From Salarias fasciatus (taxonomy: Eukaryota > Chordata > Actinopteri > Blenniiformes > Blenniidae), in assembly GCF_902148845.1 (NCBI RefSeq), contig NC_043764.1, positions 32,023,736-32,087,735 on the forward strand: a DNA stretch of 64,000 bases. The letters run 5' to 3'. Under the pieces are notes generated by a model. The model did no database searches. It worked only from the letters and a program-made list of their open reading frames with translations, and had not been told where the DNA came from. Below, piece after piece: positions 57,001 through 64,000 of the stretch. Position 1 is the stretch's first letter. Each line of letters opens with the position of its first letter. The position numbers and the translations under genes are program-made.

Positions 57001-57538
57001 GCTCCTCATGCGCTCCCCGTGTTGGTCCAGCTGTCAGGGCTCCAGAGGAGGATGCACCGGAGCTTGGAGAGGAGCCTGGCTGGACGGGGCCTGGTCTGTG
57101 GAGCTGAGCTGGATCGGTTCTGCTGTCTCTCCGCACAAACGGATCAGAATCTCAGAGACATCCAGGTATCAGCACATCACTCGGAGGTCTGGACATGGAC
57201 TCATCAGCTCAGCGTTAACGTCCGGGTGTGGTCCTGGTCTCGGTTCTGTTCTGATGTAATAGATTGAGAATGTTGGTTTTTGTGTCTGATTTCAACAGAA
57301 CCGTTTATCAGAAGACATGAAGCTTGACAGACCTGAACAGAACCCCTCCAACACGAGCCAGGATGAACCAGAACCCCAACAGAACCCCTCCAACACGAGC
57401 CAGGATGAACCAGAACCTCAACAAAACCCCTCCAACACGAGCCAGGATGAACCAGAACCCCAACAGAACCCCTCCAACACGAGCCAGGATGAACAAGAAC
57501 CGCTACTCCTGGACTCCAACAGCACCCCTCCAACATGA
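50737..57538 (+). CDS. ccdc178: Coiled-coil protein, CCDC178-like; 5' third disrupted as written
   Basis: Exon 1 50737-50790 (MPDLEPLSSPPERERVNQ); probable exons 50935-51055, 51131-51167, 51265-51346, 52208-52272 and 52574-52796; then exons in one unbroken frame: 53376-53518, 53757-53910, 53990-54085, 54172-54308, 54661-54844, 55088-55150, 55828-55956, 56033-56146, 56216-56361, 56460-56619, 56768-56917, 57031-57165, 57299-57538. The clean part is 616 residues, nearly all Glu/Lys/Gln/Leu-rich coiled coil. Family cues: RRHPRVLLNSPSTCV with SIHIVETKEKVESW early; EHEAGLQEISRLK; KHRPPIVTEKL; and LSGLQRRMHRSLERSL near the end. These resemble human CCDC178, whose function is unclear. Exons 2-6 cannot be joined in one frame, and 52574-52796 alone needs several shifts. 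This is either pseudogenisation of the front or local sequence error. The tail carries a 14-residue repeat. Confidence 0.6.
51600..51962 (-). mobile_element. tRNA-headed SINE-like repeat
   Basis: Minus-strand element starting GGCTGCGGTGGTGCAGTGGT (box A), followed by GCCTCACAGCAAGAAGGTCC and TGTGTGGAGTTTGCATGTTC. A mid part reads ATTCTAAATTGCCCTAGGTG, then GGATTGGCTCCAGCC, and it ends near a GCGGCAAAGAAATGGATG tail. This is one of the commonest dispersed repeats of teleost genomes. It lies in a ccdc178 intron. Confidence 0.75.
54325..54612. repeat. CCCCGCCATGCCCTACCATG minisatellite
   Basis: About 14 imperfect 20-bp units (also 10-bp halves) filling the ccdc178 intron between exons ending 54308 and starting 54661. 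All three plus frames are open, purely from the repeat. Confidence 0.92.
55235..55505. repeat. ACCAAACTACCAAC-type A/C-rich repeat
   Basis: A degenerate array of CAACCAAATTACCAACTAAA-like units in a ccdc178 intron. G is nearly absent from the plus strand. Confidence 0.8.
56628..56706. repeat. CTGGTCACTG decamer repeat
   Basis: About 7 units of CTGGTCACTG starting 9 bases after the exon donor at 56620. Confidence 0.9.
56918..56998. repeat. (GT)n that begins in a splice donor
   Basis: The donor of the exon ending 56917 reads ACG/GTAAGTGTGTGTG and runs straight into about 38 GT units. Confidence 0.93.
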
Positions 57539-57540
57539 AC
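57330..57540 (+). repeat. ccdc178: 42-bp coding minisatellite at the ccdc178 3' end
   Basis: Four 42-bp units encode the 14-residue repeat QNPSNTSQDEPEPQ in the last exon. The frame is kept, and a further partial unit lies after the stop. Confidence 0.88.
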
Positions 57541-57899
57541 CACAATGAACCAGAACCCCAACAGAACCCCTCCAGCAGTGAACCTGACCCACATCGCTGA
57601 ACCACTACTGAAGCAGTGCTGATGAACCGCTGCAGTTGGCTTTGTTTCATCAGATCAATCAGTTTTTATCAGGGTCTTTATCCTAAACCTCAACCTGCCC
57701 CCCAGACATTCCCTCAAAAGAAACCATTGGCGCCATTTGGCCATCTGCACACGAAACATGGGTGACATGGGAAAATGAACTTTACTGAAAATGATGACCA
57801 GAAGATTTGAGAGAAATTCTTTTTTTATGTTCTTTTCCTGTGAATATTAAAATAATCCCCACTTTTTCCTGGCTTCTTTCTGCATTGACAAATCTCTGC

Positions 57900-58495
57900 C
57901 AGAACCATGAGGTAGAGAACCCAGCAGAACCAGACCCAGAGGTAGAGAATCCAACAGAACCAGAACCATGAGGTAGAGAACCCAGCAGAACCAGACCCAG
58001 AGGTAGAGAATCCAACAGAACCAGAACCATGAGGTAGAGAACCCAGCAGAACCAGACCCAGAGGTAGAGAATCCAACAGAACCAGAACCATGAGGTAGAG
58101 AACCCAGCAGAACCAGACTCAGAGGTAGAGAACCCTGCAGAACCAGACCCAGAGGTAGAGAACCCAGCAGAACCAGACCCAGGGGTAGAGAACCCAACAG
58201 AACCAGAACCATGAGGTAGATAACCCAACAGAACCAGAACCAAGAGGTAGAGAACCCTGCAGAACCAGACCCAGAGGTAGAGAACCCAACAGAACCAGAC
58301 CCAGGGGTAGAGAACCCAACAGAACCAGAACCATGAGGTAGAGAACCCAGCAGAACCAGCCCCAGGGGTAGAGAACCCAACAGAACCAGAACCATGAGGT
58401 AGAGAACCCAGCAGAACCAGACCCAGGGGTAGAGAACCCAACAGAACCAGAACCATGAGGTAGAGAACCCAGCAGAACCAGACCCAGATATCCTT
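57900..58495. repeat. GAGGTAGAGAACCCAGCAGAACCAGA minisatellite
   Basis: Roughly 22 units of 26-28 bp, often alternating as 54-bp pairs (AGAACCATGAGGTAGAGAAC / AGACCCAGAGGTAGAGAATC). Minus-strand open frames are repeat artefacts. Confidence 0.93.
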
Positions 58496-58604
58496 CCGGG
58501 TCTGGACTAGCTCCTCTTTTGGTCCGTGGGCTTGTGTGTGTCAGGGTGAGCGCTACTGAAGTGGTGTTGTCTGTGATCTGTCTCACATGAACGCACACAT
58601 GCAC

Positions 58605-58677
58605 ATGCACGTACACACACACACACACACACACAGAGCACACAGAGAGAAAGAGAGAGGAATACAAACACTGAAAT

Positions 58678-58732
<55 letters not shown>
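58605..58732. repeat. (CA)n microsatellites
   Basis: Two CA runs (about 58612-58634 and 58680-58730) separated by an AGAGAGAAAGAGAGAGG stretch. Confidence 0.93.
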
Positions 58733-58844
58733 GAAGGACAGCCTCCTCTCACGTGACTGACTCAGCACTTCCTGTTTTTGTCACATGAGGATAAGAGGAG
58801 AGCGAGCAGCAAGTCTGAGGTGCTGTTGTCCCTACTCTCTCTCT

Positions 58845-58972
58845 CTCAGCTGTCTGTCTCTCAGCTGTCTTTCTGCTGTCTCTCTCTCAGCTGTCTGTCT
58901 CTCAGCTGTCTGTCTCTCAGCTGTCTGTCTCTCAGCTGTCTGTCTCTCTGCTGTCTGTCTCTCAGCTGGACT
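58845..58972. repeat. CTGTCTGTCTCTCAG repeat
   Basis: About 8 units of the 15-bp AGCTGTCTGTCTCTC sequence. It is followed by a donor-like CTCAG/GTAAAG near 58999, so a renbp non-coding 5' exon could end there; this is speculative. Confidence 0.85.
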
Positions 58973-58999
58973 TGGGCTGACCCTGCTGCAGAGCTCAGG

Positions 59000-59378
59000 T
59001 AAAGAGTGTTTCTGTGAGAGTGAGCTGGTAGTATGTGAATGAACTGTATCTGAGAGTGAACTCCAGTCTCAGTATTGTTTTAGTAATCAGGGGAAAATTA
59101 GTTTAACAGTCTCATCAGGACTGGATCTAGCATCGGATTGGGTGTAATGGTGGTTTATGAAGAACTCTAAAACAGGTTCTACTGACAAATCTGAGTAAGA
59201 TGTGGTTGACTGGTCTGTGACTGCTTTGTAGAGCGTCTTCAAATTGCTCTCTGTTAGTGAGAATTCAGTATTTGAAGAAGATTCCAGTCATTCCTGCTCT
59301 AAGTTAAAGCTGGGACTTTGTCAGCCTGGCTGTAGTGCTGAAACCTGGGAGACCTGGGCTGGTTCTGCTTTTCTTCTA
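59000..59378. other. Intergenic or renbp 5' region
   Basis: Nothing recognised. Confidence 0.4.
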
Positions 59379-59379
59379 T

Positions 59380-59770
59380 TACTCAACTCAACTTTATTCA
59401 TACAGCACTTTAAAAACACCACCGCTGCAACAAAGTGCTGTACATAGAAAGACATAGAAAACCTGACAGCATGAGGTCAAACAGCAACACAATAAAAATG
59501 TGTTAGCCATAAAACGGTTACATGGCAGCAAATAAAGCAGGAGCAGAGTCTCAAACTGGACTAAACGTCAAGAAGAATGGGCCATAAGATTTATTGTGAA
59601 AGTAGATAATAAATCAGCCTGACTGAAGCTCAGTGGCAACTCATTCCACAACTTAGGGTCGACGACAGAGCAAGCTCTGTCCCCTCCGAGCCTCCGTGTG
59701 GACCTGGGTACCTCCAGGAGCAGCTGATCAGCTGACCCGAGCCTCCATTTCGACCTCAGTTCCTACAGAG
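59380..59770 (-). mobile_element. L2-type LINE 3' end
   Basis: On the minus strand the piece ends GCTGTATGAATAAAGTTGAG with a TTGAG tandem tail. Upstream it holds GAGCTTGCTCTGTCGTCGAC and a GTTGCCACTGAGCTTCAGTC block. The layout parallels the 3' UTR of the LINE at 44322-45370. No coding part remains. Confidence 0.5.
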
Positions 59771-59774
59771 TCTG

Positions 59775-60466
59775 GGGCAACAGGGTGTTTGCTTTTTTTC
59801 ATTGGCTGTTACCTATTTTAACCCCCCCCTTTCCTTTTTCGATTGACAGCTAAGTGACAGGCGAGCAGACGTGTTTGATTTCTCTCGGTCACACAGCAGC
59901 AGCGCACCAGAGAAATTTACCGCTATTTTTGTCAGTGTGAGAAATACAGTATGTGGCGTGAGTGCGAGACAAAACACCGAAATGCGTGACTGTCACGCTC
60001 AATGCGTGAGACTTGAGAGCCCTGCGAGTTTGCACGGGGCCGACTTGGCTATTGGCCGACTTTGCTTGGGGCCGAGTTGGTCGGGGCCGACTTGCCTTGA
60101 GGTTCCCAGGTTCAATGAGGCATTCTGACTTGGTCCAGCAGGTGTCCAAATAAAAGCTATGAAGCACCAGGGCAAAGTAACAGACATCATACAAATAAAA
60201 AAGCTTTCTTAAACAGTTTCAATCACAGGAAAGAAAACAGGCAGAAACTGGATGACAAAAATCAGAAGAAACTCACTAGATGAGGAGACAAAGTGTTTAC
60301 AACTGCTCTGCTGGGCCACACCTTAATTACTGTGAGGGATTTACTGTATAGCCTGAGGTGAGGCAGAGATCTGAAAATGGTGTGGCCCAAGTAATTAAAT
60401 ACATGAATTATACCAATAAAACCATCTACAATTAATTCCTCATTCCTGTTGTCGTTACCAGGAACC
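59775..60466. other. renbp: renbp upstream region
   Basis: No exon recognised. Around 60035-60100 there are three short GGGGCCGACTTG-like repeats. The renbp start exon follows a splice-like TTACCAG at 60455-60461, so the true 5' end may lie further upstream. Confidence 0.4.
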
Positions 60467-63400
60467 ATGTCTGTGATGAAGCTGGAGGAGTATCGGCAGC
60501 ACATCCGTGCACAGCTGGACAGCGTGACGGACTTCTGGCTCAAACATTCTCATGACACGGACCATGGGTACTGTATCGTCCAGCTGACCGCGGTCCTGGA
60601 GGGTTTCAATGTGCCGTCAATTCAGCACAGCTGATAGTAGTGATTGGCTCATTCTCACACTTCCTGTAGAGCTTCATTCGGATCCACTCATTACTTTAGG
60701 GTGTGTTTGAGCAGGGAACCATTAAAAAAATGCAGGACCTTTGCCCTCAAGACCAGGATTGCGCCCTCCGTTATCAGTACTGCAGCCTTCATAGATCAGG
60801 AGTGACAGCTTTGCGTTACACTGTCAGTCCCTCCAGTCCTCAGACTTCACTGTGGCTCTTTCATTTCTTCAGCCGCATCTTCACTGTTCCACTATTAACC
60901 TATGCAAACCCAACTCTCACACCAGGATATGCAACACAAACATACGAAGCGACATAACACACATGTCTAAGCATCCTCTCTGGGTGTATATACCCTCCTA
61001 AGTACAGTTAAACCAAACAAATCCAGATAAAAATGTGTCTACTGCAAGCAAGTGCAAGCTTCCCCTGTGACAGGTTTCCATTATTCTGAGCGTAACTCAA
61101 ACGGTGGAAGGCAAATGTTGGCTGCTCTATGGCACAACGTTTTCAAATAGATGCCCTCCAGTTAAATGCAGCGTGTGTCTTTGCAGTGACTCTGCTTGTG
61201 CTCATTCCAGAGGCTTCTTCAGCTGCATCGGGAGGGACGGCCAGGTGTACGACGACATGAAGTATGTGTGGCTGCAGGGCAGACAGGTAACACTGATCTG
61301 ACGGGTTCTCCCAGTTCCTCATCAAAGTACCATTTGAACAACACAATGAAGCTGTCTGACTGTACGAAGGGACAGTCGGAAGGGACTTTTGGAACCGACG
61401 GTCGGAAGGACGGTTGGAATGAACTGTGTAGGAGTTCGTAATGTAGTAAGTCTGTATGTGTCACGTGGTGATTGGGTTGCTGTGTTAAAGGTGCTGTAGG
61501 CAGGATTCCGCATCTCCGCCATCTTGCTTAGGGTTACCTAAGCAAGATGGCGATTTGACCCATCTAAGATGGCAATTTGAAACCAGCACAGCCAATCCTG
61601 TTCCTGTTCTCTCTCACATCACACCTCACGCAAGTTAAGCCCCTCCCACAAGAACGTGCGACAAACGCCCCTCGACCAATTCACGGTTAGAGCCTCAGGG
61701 GCTCTTCTGATTGGTCCAAGATACCTGGAGCTGTGGAGATCCTTTTCAGCTCAGAACAGAGGACAGATGGAAATGCTGCGCCCTCACGGTAGTGCAATTA
61801 ATGTTACACTCCTAAAGGATTATCCAATGGATACTCTAAATTTAATCCAAAGAAACACAGAAAAATTAGCATTGACTAGCAAATTCCTGCCTACAGCACC
61901 TTTAACACATGGGATCTTGGGTCAGTGATGTGTGGTGAATGCTGGGTTGCGACTAAGGGATGTGCTTACCTACAGTCAGGAGGAGAGAGGGGAGCAGGGT
62001 AGCCGTCATTTTGTTGACCACTTCACTTGTTCCACGCCATTCCTACTTTGTGCCCGAAATCATTTCCAGAGTGTTTTGTTGGAACTGTACAAACCACTGT
62101 TTCATTAAAACACCTAAATGCATTCGGAGCCTCATTGTGCTTATCTGGAAAAGGCGGCAACACGTCAGACAAATACAGGACCCACAACTTTCTTCTTGAG
62201 CAGCAAGATTGGATTTTTGAGTTACTACTGACTGTCTGATTGGACTGTCGGAACAAACTGTCTGATTGGACTGTCCAAAGGGACTGTCTGGACGGACTTT
62301 CTGAACAGACTGTAATCCAGTGTGAACTGCTGCTTTCTGTGTCTCATATGGCGGTGTTTCTAGGTGTGGATGTACTGTCGCCTCTACCGAACCCTGGAGC
62401 GCTTCCACAGGCCTGAAATCCTCCAGGCAGCTCAAGCAGGTCAGTGTGAGTGTGAAGTTGGTGAAGCATGTGTGAGGAAACTGGGTACCTTGTACACGCA
62501 ACCTGTAGACTTGAATTCACCACCAGCTGAAAGTGTGAACCACTTTACCACCTTGTAAAGGCCCTCGGGTTCAATCCCGGATGAGCCCCGAATTTGTTCG
62601 GAAATGCACCAAGGTTTAAATGCCACTAGTAGATTATTCATTCAGGAAAATCATGAATGGGGTGTGGTAGTTAGGATCAGTAGTGTGTGAGTGTTCAAGG
62701 TGTAGCATGTGTTGTCAGTGTAAAACAAAACAAACAAAACAAACAAAACAGAACAGAACAACCACCACCATGGCTGGCTGGTGGAGCAGAGACCAGAAGC
62801 ACCAGGCAGAGTGTTCTGACTCAGCCAGCCGGCTCACATAGCCTGGTGCTCCTCCCAGGTGGATCCAGCTGGATGATTAAAATCTCGGTCTCTTCATGTT
62901 TCAGGAGGACGCTTTCTGAGGCAGTTTGCTCGTGTGAGCGACGGCAGTGGAGGTGGGAATCGGTGGAAATGTGCTTTCTGCCTAACGAGAGACGGTAAAG
63001 CAGTGAAGGTTCAGAGGACCATCTTCAGCGAGTGCTTCTATGTCATGGCCATGGATGAACTCAGCCGAGTGACCGACGACAAAGACCTGCAGGTATGAAA
63101 AGGTCTGGAGTGGAGAACGGTCTTTTGCCAGTGTGTCATCTGCATGCTGCAGGAAGAGTAAAAAGCTCTTGGATTAAACCTCCTGCTGAGTAGCGTTCAG
63201 GCGAGGTCAGGAAGCATCATCCCTCCCCCAACACATCCTGATCGCAGGGTTTGCCAGAGTTTTTACTTCAGCTAACTTGAGCACTGCTTGTACATTTCCT
63301 ATGTGATGGCGATCAGATGGTTTTTTGTAATGTTTGAGTGGTGCTTTACCCAGAATGCTTCAGTGCTTTGTTGCTTCAAATATAGTCGACCAGAGGACTC

Positions 63401-64000
63401 AGCTGCAAAAAGCAAAGAAAATTAAACCAATAGAATGGCCGAGAAGAACATCGACTGGAGACTGACAAATCGATGAATTGAAAGTGACTGAACCTTGAGT
63501 GTTGAAGAGCCATTCTTTCAATACATCAGATTTTTGAGTTGCATTTGAAGAAAACCGTGAGTATCATTTTGAGTCTTTTTTGGAAATAAAGAAAGCTGAA
63601 TAGAATTAGTGATCAACATGACGACCTGAATGTTTACTCTGACCCAAAAAGTCTCAGTCCTGCAGAGCTGCTGGGTTTCTGGACCCTAAGGAGTTTGTGG
63701 TCTCCATGAACCCAGATCAACTGGTTCCTGGACCACCGGGGAGTCCATGTCCTTCATGATCCGGGATCACTGGGTCTTCCAGCTCACTATGCAGGGCAAT
63801 GAGCCAAACAAAGCAGTCTTAGGACTTCTAGCAGTGGATCTCCTCAGACACTCTGGGCAGAATAATACTACTGACTGTTCACTAAGGCGTCATGGTGGCG
63901 CCCCAATCAGCCGGCATCCGTGCAGAGCAGCGGTGAAGCCGGACTCTGTGCGGCTCTGTTGCAGCTGGAAGCTGAGCAGATGATGGAGCAGCTGATCCAC
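60467..64000 (+). CDS. renbp: N-acylglucosamine 2-epimerase (renin-binding protein), 5' part
   Basis: Interconverts N-acetylglucosamine and N-acetylmannosamine in the cytosol; a (alpha/alpha)6-barrel enzyme that also binds renin in mammals. Exons: 60467-60567, 61211-61286, 62364-62439, 62905-63092 and 63965 onward, cut by the window edge. Phases agree and give 159 residues of about 420. Seen: [82 protein letters not shown] and [12 protein letters not shown], each close to human RENBP. The start was chosen as the ATG with Kozak-like context ACC-ATG. An alternative TTG-initiated extension is not credible. Introns carry a family A MITE and possible SINE pieces. No frame problem is seen. Confidence 0.95.
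61489..61901. mobile_element. TTAA-flanked MITE, family A, copy 2
   Basis: A 413-bp copy with the same AGGTGCTGTAGGCAGGATT ends as 24156-24568, in renbp intron 2, flanked by TTAA on both sides. The two copies are colinear with scattered substitutions and one-base indels. Confidence 0.87.
61905..62363. other. renbp intron 2, remainder
   Basis: No exon or named element. Around 62220-62310 there are several GGACTGTCTGATTGGACTGT-like short repeats. Confidence 0.5.
62530..62650 (+). repeat. Possible SINE relic in renbp intron 3
   Basis: GGGTTCAATCCCGGATGAGC looks like a box B, but no convincing box A precedes it. Weak call. Confidence 0.3.
63093..63964. other. renbp intron 4
   Basis: Nearly 0.9 kb of intron with no recognised element or exon. 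Confidence 0.5.

Noticed and set aside
57782-58727. Two minus-strand open frames of about 200 codons rich in LGSLP and GSGSVGFST
   Set aside because: Repeat translation of the GAGGTAGAGAACC array; no start context, splice sites or homology.

Overview
The window is teleost nuclear DNA, probably percomorph. It carries vertebrate genes with GT-AG introns, many (CA)n/(TG)n microsatellites and minisatellites, tRNA-headed SINE-like repeats, L2-type LINE pieces, TTAA-flanked fold-back elements and a hAT-like fragment. I see no prokaryotic, organellar or viral gene.

Layout. 1-7.2 kb: gene-free repeats, dominated by a 2.6-kb array of an 18-bp unit and two long microsatellites. 7.8-10.9 kb (-): kiaa2013, a conserved membrane protein of unknown function. 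12.4-27.3 kb (+): plod1 (lysyl hydroxylase 1), head-to-head with kiaa2013. 28.7-33.1 kb (-): tpx2, a spindle assembly factor, tail-to-tail with plod1 and with a G2/M-type promoter. 36.9-37.8 kb (+): a rhoA-type GTPase. 39.4-42.1 kb (-): a DUF4743/Nudix hydrolase. 42.2-47.2 kb: repeats, including an L2 LINE fragment. 47.3-49.1 kb (-): ndufb11 (complex I). 50.7-57.5 kb (+): a coiled-coil gene that looks like ccdc178. 60.5 kb to the right edge (+): the first five coding exons of renbp (GlcNAc 2-epimerase).

The genes do not form one pathway. kiaa2013 beside plod1 recalls human 1p36, while the other neighbours come from different human chromosomes, as is usual for teleost gene order. I could rebuild clean exon models with consistent phases for kiaa2013 (605 aa), plod1 (731 aa), tpx2 (711 aa), the Nudix gene (298 aa) and the visible part of renbp.

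The most interesting signal is in plod1. The exon carrying the catalytic iron-binding His-x-Asp motif is present twice in tandem. Both copies are 126 bp, phase 0-0 and open, with intact splice sites. They differ mostly at synonymous sites around an invariant catalytic core, which is what mutually exclusive alternative exons look like. Other notable points are a 72-bp stop-free in-frame intron in tpx2, a three-CCAAT plus CHR promoter on tpx2, a near-perfect 39-bp hairpin and three TTAA fold-back families stacked in the last plod1 intron, and single-base frame breaks in rhoa, ndufb11 and the front of ccdc178 that look more like sequence errors than biology, though this cannot be settled here.
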